Source of the DNA: Parus major
Lineage: Eukaryota > Chordata > Aves > Passeriformes > Paridae
Length of the DNA: 64,000 bases
Direction: 5' to 3'
Assembly (NCBI RefSeq): GCF_001522545.3
Contig: NC_031799.1
Span: forward strand, 32,280,781-32,344,780
Shown: one piece after another, positions 1 to 10,941 of the stretch
Numbering within the stretch: the first letter of the stretch is position 1
Layout: every line of letters begins with the position of its first letter
The notes under the pieces: model-generated
Told to the model about the DNA's origin: nothing
Databases searched by the model: none
Seen by the model: the letters and a program-made list of their open reading frames with translations, nothing else
Program-made: the position numbers and the translations under genes

Positions 1-604
1 AATACAGCGTATTTTATGTTGTGGTGTGGTCACACCATTCCTTCATGATGACTTCCATTAATTCTGATGTCCAACAAGATGGTGCAAGATGTTTGAGTGT
101 GTCTTTTCTTATCTAATTTTTGTTTCTAATTAAAGATAAGACAGTCTGGGAATCCTCAGACATAAATGGTCTTTGAATAAAATTCAACTTTTTTTAATCC
201 TTTACAGAGAGCACACTGCAGTCTACAGTAAACTGTTGCATATGCTTCTCATGGAGGAAAAAAAATCTAACCTGCAAAACAAATCCTTACTTTTTTAACA
301 CACAGATCACCTTCTGAATAGAAATGCTATGGTGTTTACCTCCTAGCAGTGTCAAATTAAAAAAAAAATTAAAAAATCCATTATTCAAGAAAAATTGTAA
401 AGCAGAAGCAACAAGTGCTCATTTCAGACAATGCACTGGCAAATCCTTCCAGTTGACTGTTTTATTTCTGTAGAGTGCTAACCTGCTATTACTGTGTGAG
501 AAAGTTTCCTTCTATTTTTCTGAATATGCTAATTCTTTCCAATAGATGATCATTACATTGTCTTTGTAGAACTTGTATTGGATAGATTTTCATTTTGTTT
601 ACAG
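1..604. other. AT-rich non-coding stretch before a splice acceptor
   Basis: I see no open frame of note, no recognised repeat and no RNA gene here. The right end has a pyrimidine-rich run closing in TTTACAG at 598-604, a good splice acceptor for the candidate exon that follows. A second acceptor-like run (several T, then TTTACAG) ends at 207, but no convincing exon follows it. The stretch is best read as intron, if the downstream exon is real. Confidence 0.5.
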
Positions 605-1234
605 GAACAGTACAGCTATTCTGATGCAGAAGAGAGTGCAAACTTTGAAACTAGCTCTAGTTACACCATGGCTCCAGACAGGCTGAAGCACGGTTCCTTC
701 CCTGCACCCACCCACCTATTTGATGGCTCATGCTCCTAATTATCTTGGCTTTCTGGGGTGCTTTCTTCTGGCCTTGGCATCCTCTGGTGAATACCCTACT
801 TGTTCATCCCTAAAACTGTCTCTGAAGCTTACTTGTGACATACATTGTATCAGTCTGGCAGTTATGCATGATGGATATCTGTGCAATTGGCAAGTGTGTC
901 TGATTTGAAGCACTATTATGAAATTTTCATATGTGTCATTCCTCTTTCCCCTTCCTCTGAATATTACAATTCTAAGGATTTTAGATTTAAAAAGTTTCCT
1001 TTTAAACAGAATTGGTTTAATTTTCACAGTGCTTCAGTTGCTGGCTATATACCCAAGATGTAAGTGAGGTGTTTTAAAAAAACAATTTGAATCTCTTTAA
1101 TGGGCAGGTTTCTGTGTGCATTTAAATGAACTAAGTGATACTGAGAACAAGCTACAGTTCCTCTCAATTCTTGGTTAGATTTGATGCTTCTTCATGAAAA
1201 GTAGTTTAGCCTGATCCAGACATCTAAAAATAAA
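605..1234 (+). CDS. Candidate terminal exon with 3' UTR, gene not recognised
   Basis: A pyrimidine-rich acceptor ending at 604 is followed by 44 open codons (605-736) and a TAA stop at 737-739. The phase-0 frame is the longest open one; the other two stop after 5 and about 26 codons. The peptide starts EQYSYSDAEESANFETSSSY and is rich in Ser, Glu, Asp, Thr and Tyr, with no hydrophobic segment, so it would suit a cytoplasmic or disordered C-terminal tail. No good splice donor lies inside the frame, which is why a last exon is preferred. An AATAAA signal at 1229-1234 could end the transcript, giving a 3' UTR of about 500 bases. I do not recognise the protein. It could be an alternative last exon or a chance open frame; splice and polyA signals this short are common by chance. 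Confidence 0.4.
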
Positions 1235-2029
1235 AGTTCCAGTAGGTACCAGAAAGATAGCTCACTTTGTGGCTGGATATTTTCTGACATAAGATGAGGA
1301 TGAGACAATGCATTAACTCACTGCAAGAAACAAGTGTTTTTTGACATCCTTTAACTAAGTCATTGCCCTCTGCAGCCTTCTTGTCAAAACTGAGGAACTT
1401 TTCAGCCCTTCAAATCTCTATTTATAAGGCAGCCAATCCACCTCCTGGATCACAGCTGGTTTTCTCTTCCTCTCTCCTGTCCTTGGGATGCAAAGAGTGG
1501 AATGACATACAGCACTCAAGATATGTGTGCATCAGTGTTTGTTACAGGAAATAGATGACCTTGTCACCATTGACCTTCTTGATGAAACCAAACTTTTACT
1601 GGCTTCTTAAGTAGCATTGCACACTGAACTGATCACTTCAGAGGACTTCCAAGGTTGACTCAGTTCATTCTGTTCCTGAGTTTAACTGTCAGTTCTGTGC
1701 GCTTTCTCCACAGCGCAGCCTTACACCTACCACATCCCTGAGGCCCTTCTAGAATTCTTTGCCATGGGCACAGCATTTGATTATCCCTAAAAAGCTGGTA
1801 TTGTATGACCTGCATCTTGGATATTTCAGGTGCTTCTTCTTTCCAGGGGTCTGAAAGGGAAGTGATATACAGCTGTAGCCAGTACCAGCCTTTGAAAGAG
1901 GCAGTCTACTCCTGCACTTTTTGCTTCCTGAAAGTCACACATAAGGACTGCCATTTTTTTCTCTGCTGAATCTGTCTCCCTGTTGCTATTAATTCTTTCT
2001 TAGTCAACCACACAGCAATGGAATTTCTT
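1235..2029. other. Non-coding stretch, possible eroded repeat at right end
   Basis: No gene is supported. The part from about 1660 to 2029 is a little richer in G+C and lies directly before a CR1 match in the same antisense orientation. It may be a more diverged part of that element, but I cannot line it up with confidence. Confidence 0.35.
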
Positions 2030-2225
2030 TATAACACTTCATGTGGGACCTTGTCATAGGCTATTTGAAAGTCCAGTCAGGATTAATTCACGTGGTTATT
2101 TCTACCCTTCGGCAATTCCAACAGGTTAATAAAGTAGAATTTCCCTTCACAAAACCCACACTGATGACTCCCCAATAAAACTGTGCTCAGCTCTGTGTTA
2201 AGTAATCTCTTTCCCCATTTTCTTC
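2030..2225 (-). mobile_element. CR1 LINE fragment, internal ORF2 3' region
   Basis: Read on the plus strand, this matches the antisense of the CR1 segment around 'gtgtgggac..tgtcaaaggct..aagtccag', followed by the 'aaaaccca..ctgatgact' stretch. The order and spacing of these blocks fit the C-terminal part of the CR1 reverse transcriptase ORF. The copy is strongly diverged, with many substitutions and small gaps, and has no usable reading frame. It lacks the CR1 3' terminus, so it is an internal remnant left by deletion or decay. The element lies on the minus strand. Confidence 0.65.
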
Positions 2226-5133
2226 CAAAAATCTTCTTCAAATCATAGTTTTTAAAGATTTTTATGGGAGTATATTGACTTAAATGATTAGCGAAACTAC
2301 TTAAGAAGGGTTGTAAGTAAAAAAAAAATCAAAATAAAAAAATTTAAATGGAGAACTTTATTGTGATTATTGATTTTTATTTCCATATGTCACTCACCAG
2401 ATTGTTATATTTCATAGTGTATTGAATATTTTGGAAACTTTACAGACATCAACTTGATGTGTAAAATTCACAAATGGGATAAGTATTTCTTTTTTTAGAT
2501 GGAGTGCACAAAAAATACCTGGCAGAACAAGTGTCTTGACAGTGAACTCTTTGCTATATTGTTAAAGATTTCATCTTTGGATAAATAATGATTTTGGAAT
2601 TAATTGCATTTGTCAAAAAAAAAAAAAAAAAAAGTCTATTTCAAATACAGTTCTGTTGGAAGTTCGAAGAGGGTAGATTCACATATTTTGAAATTCAATT
2701 TTAGGATGAAATGTTCTTAGTTCAATGAAGGTTAAGTCCTCCTTGGAAGAGCACAACTGTGACAAGCTACTGTGGATGCTTTTGTTTTGCGCAGCTCAGG
2801 TACAACACTCTTTTTCTCTATACAGTCCAGAGTTGTACTGCAGGTAGCTCTGGAAACCTTCAGAGATGTAGGATTCATATGAATCTCTGGAAGTTTTGAG
2901 ATGGGAGTTTGGAAGAGGGGAAGATGTTGATGACTGTTAAAAAATCTCCAATGGAAGGGCTTCAGGGTTTGCAGTGAGGCTCCAATGACTTCCTTTTTTT
3001 CTTAGAATTAGAGTGCACCAAACATCCCCTTCCTCACACCCATCCAAACATAAGTGACCTACCCTAAATACATTTCCTCTTTGGGGAAGTCCCTTTGTGC
3101 ATTAAGTAAACTGACTATGGCTTACACACTGAACATTCTCCATAGCATTAAAATCACAATCACAGATTTTTGTGCACTGTAAGAGACAGTATGAATAAAG
3201 AAGAGTGTTAACTGATTCTTACAAGTACATGAAGGATCTTAGGTGACCACAGAATATTTAAAATATTAGAGAGTCTGAAGGATCCCTGACTCTAGTATGT
3301 GAGCTAGCATCTATACCCACTATTAGCATGAGAAAAAAAAATCATCTTTCTTGTTGGTTTTCTAACACTTATTCTTCTTTGGATAAATAAGTACAAATTT
3401 TCAGTCTTTTACTTTGAGGTAATGCGAATTTCTTTCTGACCTTGCAGCTACTTAGATAGTTTCCCACTGCAGATTCATGCTCCAGGGTGATCCTTTTGTT
3501 CATTAGCTCATCAGCTACAGTTTCCTCCCTGTAGCTGGTGCTGCCTCCCACCAGGATAGTCTAGTCAGGATACTTTGGGCCACCAGCAGAATAGGAAGTT
3601 GCCAAAATAAATGTTTTCTAGAAAGATTTCACACTCATGTCTAATGAAATAGACATTTTTCTAACTGTTTCTTTAGAGCTTAGAATTTCTTCGAGGTTTG
3701 TAATGAAAATATTTCATGACCTGTTGACATATTCATATGGTGATTTTCAAAAGAGATATTTCATTTACAAAATGGTCTTGGCAACAAGCTGGGATATCTG
3801 GGAAGTTGAACAAGACTGTTGACAGGCAAAATTAGGACTGAATCATAACTGATACTAGGTTTGCAGCTGAGCCATTTTTAAAAACTGACCAACCAATAGG
3901 GTTTGCTCTACTGTTTTTGAGCATTCAAGATTGAGATGGGTAATTGGTGCATACTCACAGTGATGATTGTGATTCTAGAGATAATTACATGAATGGCAGG
4001 TTTTGACAGAATTGGCTAGCTCTTAACTCCTGTGAATGTACACACTAGTAGAATGGCACAAAGAAAATGCTTAGCTTTTAAGAAATGACTCAGAAATTAC
4101 CTCAAAAATTTTTGGCAGCTAGAGAAACTAATGTTTAATGTAGAACTTTGATTTTGCACAGATGTAGAGCTTCACTGCTTAACATTTATTGCTGTGTTTT
4201 ACGTTTCTAGCACTTTCCCAAATATCCTGAATCATAGGCTATGATGCAAAAATTTGTAATTAGATGTTCTAATAATAAGGCATGTTACATGTATAATCAT
4301 TTGCTAAAAAACCCCCGAAAATCCAAACAAGCAGCACATCATTAAAAAACATTAAACACATTAAACATAAAAAAAAACCTAAAAAGCAAGCTTGGTGAGA
4401 TAAATTTAAAGAAAACCTCAGCCATAATATACAACTTTTCCTTCAAACACTGAGCACTAGTGGTGACAGAATTGTGGAAACTCCTGATTATTAGGAGTCT
4501 GCTGATCATCCTAGGTTGAGCTGCCAAGGTTATAGGTGAAATATATTATAACCTGTAAATTACATAGATGAAATTATATTATATTATAAGAACTAAAATA
4601 TTTTGACAAGTATACTTTCTGCTTCTTACAGCCTTAACACATTCACAATGGTATTTGATTCACAGCTCACAAGTTTAATAGTGTTAATTTCACACTACTT
4701 AAAGGAAGATTTTTCCTAAAAATGAATGTTACATAAAACCTGACTTTACTTCATGGTACTGTAAGATTTTAATTTTTGCTGAGAGGTAAAATTTCATAAC
4801 TTTACGAAACATAGTAATAAATCTGTCAAAATGCTTTGTATGTAAGTTGAAATATTTGTTATTGTTGTGTTTTTCTTTTCACAAATATAAACGTGAGGGG
4901 AAGATTTATTTTGCATTCTTCCAAATGTGGTTAGGGGAAAGGTCAGTCTTTACAATCTTTCTGATTTTTTTTTTCAACTTTGGGTTTAACAAAGTTTTAG
5001 AAGTTTTATTTTTTCAGTATGAATCTATTTTAAAACAATATATATTTTCAGCTCTAGTCATTATCCAGGGATGAGATTGGGAGACTTTGCAGTATGGCTT
5101 GTATTACCTTTGAAAAACTGAATCACAACTGTT
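2226..5133. other. AT-rich unique stretch
   Basis: No coding region is supported; the open frames are short and start in random contexts. A run of 19 A lies at 2615-2633. A pyrimidine tract followed by TTTTTAG near 2499 precedes about 29 open codons beginning with ATG, but there is no donor and the peptide does not look conserved. Nothing else is recognisable. Confidence 0.4.
2615..2633 (+). repeat. Poly(A) run of 19
   Basis: An uninterrupted run of 19 A sits at the end of AT-rich sequence. It could be the tail of an old retroposed copy or a plain homopolymer. I see no flanking target-site duplication and no recognisable parent transcript upstream. Confidence 0.9.
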
Positions 5134-5532
5134 GAACATAGACTCATGGACTGGTTTGGGTTGGAAGGGACCTTAAAGATCATCTAGTTCCAATCCTTTG
5201 GATGCCTTACACTTAACTGAACCAGATTAATCCCAGTTCCATCCAGCCTGGTCTTGAACACTGCCAGAGATGGGGCATTCACAGCTTCTCTGAGCAGACA
5301 GTTCCATTGTCTCATTATCCTCACACTAAACAATTTCTTCCTAATATCTAATCTAAACCTGTCCTCTTTCAGTATGAAGCCATTCCCCCTTCTTCTTCTC
5401 CATGAAATACATATGTCCTTGTAAAAAGTGTCTTTTTGTCTTTCTTTTAAGTTCCCTTCAGGTACAAAAAGCCTACAATGAGGTCTCTCCAGAGCCTTCT
5501 CTTCTCCAGGCTAAACAGTCCCAACTCTTTTA
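5134..5532 (-). mobile_element. CR1 LINE, 5'-truncated 3' end copy
   Basis: This is the clearest CR1 in the first 10 kb. On the plus strand it reads as antisense CR1 from the 3' terminus: 'catagactcatgg', then 'gggttggaagggaccttaaa', 'gatcatctagttccaa', 'gaacactgccagagatgggg', 'caatttcttcctaatatctaat', and 'agccttctcttctccaggct' near 5490-5512. All blocks are in the normal CR1 order. Truncation at the far end (about 5532) is the usual result of incomplete reverse transcription. The copy is about 400 bases long, moderately diverged and non-coding (3' UTR and end of ORF2). It is inserted in the minus orientation. Confidence 0.93.
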
Positions 5533-8193
5533 AAGAGATCTAATAGTGATAATTTCAAGAGAATTTAGTATCATTTATTTAATTTAATTTTAGCATTGTT
5601 TGAACAAGTAGAATGTATTAATATAGGGTTATACTTCTACAAATAATTCAAAATGACAGCACTTATGACCTGCTTTTGCTGAACTTGGTAATACAAACCC
5701 GGAAGTAAAGATGATCTGTTAATGAACAATGTTTTTGACATTTCTTAGATTGTGATGCCATAGATTGACTTGTCCAAAGCAACAAAGCATGATGCTAAAT
5801 AAAGGATGTAGTGCAGTAATCAGCCTCCCAAACTATGGTCTGAATCTTTCTATTGTTTAAATACAGTAATATTTCTTGCACTCACTTCACTCACTTGGTT
5901 TTTAGACCAAGAACATTATGCTTTATCTTGATAAAAGCCATTCCAGTACACTACAAAATAACTTTAAGGAGCTATTTAATCTTCAACTAGTTCCATATAC
6001 ATGTTTATTTAAGCTAATAATGCTATATTTTTCCTAGGTTGAATTTTCACTGTAATGAGCTGCAGTCTGTCATTCTGATAGAGGAATTTAATGCATCAGA
6101 GAAACATAAATGTGTCAAGAAAATTGTTTTTCTATTTTTGAGAAATCCACACAAAAAAAACGCACAAAAGAGTCATTGAATTTAGGCCACATGGAATGCA
6201 ATTATCTTAATTTTTCTTTAACATGATTGTGAATTTTCTAGAAGATGATTAATCTCTTTGTTGTAGTTTGCCTGCCACACAATGATTCAAAGACAGAAAA
6301 TATTATCACCCTATAAATAGTACACTTCTGAAAGTTTGAGATAATGAAAATATTTACATGTTTATAAATTAGTGATCAGAGATAATTCCTTTACTGACTT
6401 TTGTATTTTGTGAAATAAATCTCCTAGACAATATGACACAGCTATCCCAAACAGTTTTTTGAGCTCTCCAGGAAAAATGATATAATAACACCATGAATAT
6501 TTTTGCCAATATGAAAAATTAAAAACTATGAGTATTGAATAAATCCATCTTCTCTTAGAAAACCCATAGTGTAGGTGTTACCTGGTATAAAAAATAAATG
6601 TCCTGACAATGTGAAAGGTTTTATTTTATTTTTTAAGTTTCAGTCATTCAGCGAAAAAAAGATACATTGTTTTCATCAAAAAATAATTCACCAAAAAATA
6701 ATTGCTTAGAACTCCAGAACAGATTTTTCTCAGTTTAAAGATGTTAAATTTTTTTTCTTTTATTTTTTGTTTTTAATTCTACTGATGTTCTTGTTACTCC
6801 TGAAGCTTTATCAGATATCAGACTTTTGCATTATTTCTGTGGTATTTTCAACTGATGTTAAGGTGATGAAATATACACTAAATCTCACTTGGCTTGTTTT
6901 GAAGTCCTGAAAAGAATCCAACTATTTTCCTTTAGGCAGTGTCTTGGCATCAAAGCAATAATACACTATACTGCTGTAACGTTAATATAGAATGAACTCA
7001 GAGAACATTTTTTTCCTCATATTTTATGTATATCCCAATGCATTTTCAAAGATTTTTATTTTTTTTTAAGGCATATCTTCAGTAAGGGGTGATGGAAATG
7101 GGAATTTTGATTACATGGTATTATCATGTATAATGCATATGTAAAACATGTTATTGGATTCAGTCTGTTTCAAAGCAAACAGGTGGATTTATTACAAAAA
7201 CAACCTTCTTACTTGTAATACTAATTGAAACTTATGTTGCTGTGTGTTAAAGAACAAATGCCAAGGATTAAGTTGGCATGAAGCCTAAATGAACCTTTTC
7301 CTCCATAACAGGCACATAAAATAGCTGTTCCAGTTTCATGAAACAGCTGAAATTATTCTTTATAATAATTCTTGGTGAAGTATTATATTTATGTACACAC
7401 AAAAATCAAAAAAAGAAGCCTAATAATTAATTCTCATTCTTTTCTGTAAACTCAAGTGTAGGAGAAAAATGCAATTCAAGCTCAGCGGTGCTTCTTAAAA
7501 TTTAAGTGTATATTGTTTAGGAAAACAATTTTCATTTCATATGTGGAAAATTAACTTAGCAGGATTAGGTGATCTCAAAGCCTTTGTGTTAGTCCAAGGA
7601 TACCTAAAGATTTTTAAGATGTATCTTCCAATAATAATAAATGGAAATAAATCTCATTGTCTAAGCTCAGTGTAGAGAAAGTATTCTTTGAGGTGACTAA
7701 AACTTTTTCCCTGACAAAATAGTAATAGTAGAAGTAATAGTACTACTACTACTACTACTACTAATAATAATAACAGAGAAATAATTAAATGGCAGCAATG
7801 AAATGTGAATTCAGTGAGAGCTTTGAAGTGGATGAACCTAAATTTTCTCTGATAATGAATTCTCCACAGGCTTTTTAAACTTAAAAATGCAATTAAAAGC
7901 TTACCAAATAAATTCACCTTTATAAGTGAACAAAATCACAACTTAGCACAAAATACTTTAGTAAGAACAGAAACAAATACATTTATTTTAGCAGTTTTTC
8001 TCAGTTATTTCAGAACTTAGAGATCTTAATTTCTTATAGCCAGTTCAGTGGTAACAAACTCATTCTGGAAATGCTTCTTCCTACTACCTCAGAGACATGA
8101 TCCCATCTCTCAATATTTCATTAGTTCTGGCATGCTTAGCCTCTCTCTATGCAAAAGAGAAATAAAAGAAAATAGTTTTTTCTGCTGGTGGAT
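5533..8193. other. AT-rich unique stretch
   Basis: I see no exon with paired splice sites, no recognised transposon and no RNA gene. The base composition is strongly A+T. The only structured element is the trinucleotide repeat at 7721-7772, listed separately. Confidence 0.4.
7721..7772 (+). repeat. Trinucleotide microsatellite (TAC)n/(TAA)n
   Basis: Imperfect AGTAATAGTAGAAGTAATAG leads into about seven perfect TAC units (ending ACTACTACTA) and then four TAA/AAT units. It is a compound triplet repeat. On the minus strand it reads as a run of Val and Leu codons in a chance open frame, which should not be taken as a protein. Confidence 0.9.
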
Positions 8194-8385
8194 CCTTCCT
8201 TTCTTTCTTTCTTTCTTTCTCTCTTTCTCTCTCTCTCTTTCTTTCTCTCTTTCTCTCTCTCTTTCTCTCTTTCTCTCTCTCTTTCTTTCTCTCTTTCTNN
8301 NNNNNNNNNNNNNNNNNNNNNNNNNNNNNNNNNNNNNNNNNNNNNNNNNNTCTTTTCCCCCTTTTCCCTCTTTTCCCTCTTTTTT
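8194..8385 (+). repeat. Polypyrimidine simple repeat (CTTT/CTCT)n, interrupted by gap
   Basis: From 8194 to 8298 the plus strand is only C and T, in mixed TTTC and TCTC units. After the run of N it resumes as CCCTTTT/CCCTCTTTT units to about 8385. The complementary strand is purely purine. Open frames read through it (Ser/Phe/Leu-rich on plus, Arg/Lys/Glu-rich on minus) are artefacts of the repeat. True length is unknown because of the gap. Confidence 0.95.
8299..8350. other. Assembly gap, 52 N
   Basis: A run of 52 N sits inside the pyrimidine repeat. The repeat type differs on the two sides (CTTT/CTCT on the left, CCCTTTT on the right), so the gap hides a transition and the number of N may not equal the missing length. 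Confidence 0.99.
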
Positions 8386-8539
8386 CCTTTTCAGAATAAT
8401 ATAAACTTTGAAGGAGCTTCCAGTGGACATCTGTAGTACTCAGTGGCTTCTTTGTCTCAGTCTTCTGGAACATGGTCTGCCTAATCCACCTGACTCCCTC
8501 TTATGAGGGGTAAAAGGGCTGGATTTATGGGCAATCAGA

Positions 8540-8835
8540 GGACACTGGATATATGCATTGTCTATAGAAAAGCTTTTGACATTATCTATTACAATATTAT
8601 TGTACCTGTTTTAGGACAATGAAGCCTGGGGTGATGAAATAGTAAAACACTTTGGATGGTTATGTTGAGATGCTTTTACACTTCCTGGAGGCAAATAGCA
8701 AGGGGCATTCAACAGGGTCTGTCCGGATACCTCTTCTATTTTGCATCTGTGTCAGTAATCGAGAGGAGGAGACAGAGGGCATGTTTGTCTGGTTCGCAGA
8801 TGACTTCAAACTCTGGTTTGACCACTCCTCCACCA
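8540..8835 (+). pseudogene. Decayed CR1-type reverse transcriptase relic
   Basis: Three reverse transcriptase blocks occur in the expected order on the plus strand. VYRKAFDIIYYNII from 8560 matches the 'VYLDFSKAFDTVSHNIL' block. GIQQG at 8704-8718 matches GVPQG. FADDFKLW from 8793 contains the catalytic Asp-Asp pair of the FADD box. The first two are in one frame and FADD is in another, so there is at least one frameshift, and stop codons separate the blocks. The catalytic pair survives but the gene cannot make an enzyme. The DNA around 'gcagatgacttcaaactctgg' also resembles the avian CR1 form. CR1 is the most likely family; another LINE with the same domain is possible. No 3' CR1 end follows, so this is an internal fragment. 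Confidence 0.75.
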
Positions 8836-10826
8836 AATATGCCTACTTTCCTAGGTTATTTCTCTTAAGTTTTGAAAGGCTTGTAAATAAATAATGTCGG
8901 TAAGCTCAAGACACCATAGCATTCATTTCTTAAATGCTTCTGATTCAGGAGTATAGGTTAGAGTATCAAAAGTGAAGATAAGTTGATTATAAAAACACAT
9001 TATGTTTAGCTTAATGTGTTTACCTTGGCTTCATCCATTCAGCTTGTGAACTTGTGAGCTATAGCTGTCAAAAGTGAAAATTCAGAAAATCTAGTTGTAT
9101 GTCATTTTTGTCCTGATAGATTTTATGTGTAATTTTTTTTCTTTCTCTTCCTTCTCCATCTTCCACCTGATAAACTGCCTTGTCAGGCTGGTATAAAACT
9201 ACAGTCTGATTTTACTTCACTAGCTCATTCCTTGTGAAACTTTCTTGCCTGCCTCTGAGGCAGTTTTGAGTAGAATTTAATATACATTAATTCTAATCAT
9301 GCTAGGATTTAGTTGATCTTTAAATTAATGGCCTTATTGTTTCTGGTAATTTGAGTAATCTCATAAGCTTAAAAGTCTTGGAAGTTTCTTTTGGTAATGT
9401 AATAATTCTATTTGCTGTTCTTGTTGAAGCTGGAATGAAAGAGTAAGAGAGATTATCAGAGCAGTTAACATTATTGAGGAGAATAAAGACAGAACAAAAT
9501 TATTAAAACACTCTTTGGAGATGTGTGTTGGAAATGTAGAACACAGTGTTAAATATATTTCTATTTTTGCTTAAGAATGTTTTAGCAATAAACAGTCTCT
9601 CATGCTAAAAACTTTCCAAGGAGACTTGCCTAACATTAATCGACCTTGTTTTAAATTCAGCTAACAGACACATGGCAATTGGACAGGGTCCCGTTGTTAG
9701 GAACACCCCTACATGAAATGCCCCTCATTACTCATGATCCAAGTGGTATGTATAAAAAGGCAAAGCAGCCAACTCTTAATCTGTGATTGCCTTTAATGGG
9801 GGTGAAGGGGAATACCCTGGAGCCACAGAAGTTAAAAACAAAGACAAACATAGAAACAGCATGGTCAGTGGCTGTTTTAATCACATAATGGGGACATGAT
9901 AATTTGATCCAGCTACATTCAGCACTTAGGAATAGATGGGGCTTCTGAAAACTGAGTATATTCCAAAGTGTAATAGTTTCAGGTTCAAATGAGCTGGACT
10001 GCTTTGAACTGAATAATCATATATCTTTCTCTCATTCGTGTGTATTTATTACTTAGATAACGGAGTTGAACAGCAAATTATCATGGACTTCATTCTAACT
10101 ATAGTACAAACTATGCTAACTGGGAGAGCTGTAGAAGTTGGCATTACTGTAATTTTTTGGAGAGAATTTGCATCCTCTGCACAGTGATAGATGGCATAGA
10201 TTTAGCACTAGATGTTCCACAGCCTTGCAAAGATAGGAGGAATAAATAGTCCTTGTCTGCTGCTTAGCTACTGTTTTCAGAAAACAGAAATGAAATGCCT
10301 TCCAAAGAGTTGAACTCATTCTGCTCTTCTTTTTGTGGTAGCACTAGTGCAGTCATATTTGGAGAGAGTTACTTTTAAAAGAATTTGGGTTTTTAGCAGT
10401 GTCTTTTCTGGTGGTGAATGGCTCATAATTCTCATGTGAGGTGATTACAAGCAATGCTCCTGCATTCTGATATCTGCTGTTATTAAAAAAAAATTACTAA
10501 GTTCTATTAATTTTTTTGCTTTTATTAGAGATTCAGAGCTGAATTTCTGATATAAGCACCATAAATTCTTAAAATATTAAATTTGTCGTTACTATGGGAA
10601 TTAATTTATGCTCTCCTATTAACGGTTAAGTAGAGAAAAGGATGCCTATTCTACAGTTCCCTAAGTGGATGCTAATGACTACTGTTCAAGATTATGAAAT
10701 GAACTGCATAAAGCTTTAGCCTGATGTAATATAGTTGTTCTTATGTGTAAAACACTGAACATTCCAGATTTTATATACTTGGTTGTTGCAGCTTTAATTG
10801 CTTTTCTTTGGTTCATGTGCTTCTAG
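8836..10826. other. Unique AT-rich stretch
   Basis: No gene is supported. A TATA-like TATAAAAAGGC occurs around 9751, with slightly higher G+C on both sides (9640-9840), which could be an eroded LTR, but I cannot find ends or a polyA site that fit. A polypyrimidine run closing in TTCTAG at 10821-10826 forms a splice acceptor for the next candidate exon. Confidence 0.35.
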
Positions 10827-10875
10827 CGAACGTGAAGCTGAAATGAGATGGTTCGAGGAAAATGGTGCAGCAGCA
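10827..10875 (+). CDS. Candidate coding exon, first of a possible chain
   Basis: After an acceptor (TTTAATTGCTTTTC...CTTCTAG) the sequence is open in one frame only; the other two stop within seven codons. The peptide is EREAEMRWFEENGAAA, entering in phase 2 (one base completes a split codon). A good donor, GCA/GTGAGC, follows at 10875/10876 and leaves phase 0, which fits the next candidate exon at 25834. The open frame actually continues 21 codons further to a TAG at 10939-10941, with a weaker donor AAT/GTAGGT at 10938 (phase 2). If that donor is used, the exon would be 10827-10937. The charged, Glu-rich N-terminal half looks protein-like. I do not recognise the family. Confidence 0.35.
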
Positions 10876-10941
10876 GTGAGCCTGGTCCAGGCACTTGTTA
10901 AGTCTCCACTGGGAAGTGAAACTGTTATTCTGATAATGTAG

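Noticed and set aside
7654..7917. Minus-strand frame with a Val/Leu-rich hydrophobic run, like a membrane segment
   Set aside because: The run is the translation of the TAC/TAA microsatellite.
8048..8473. Ser/Leu/Phe-rich and Arg/Glu/Lys-rich open frames on both strands
   Set aside because: They are translations of the pyrimidine repeat and run through the assembly gap.
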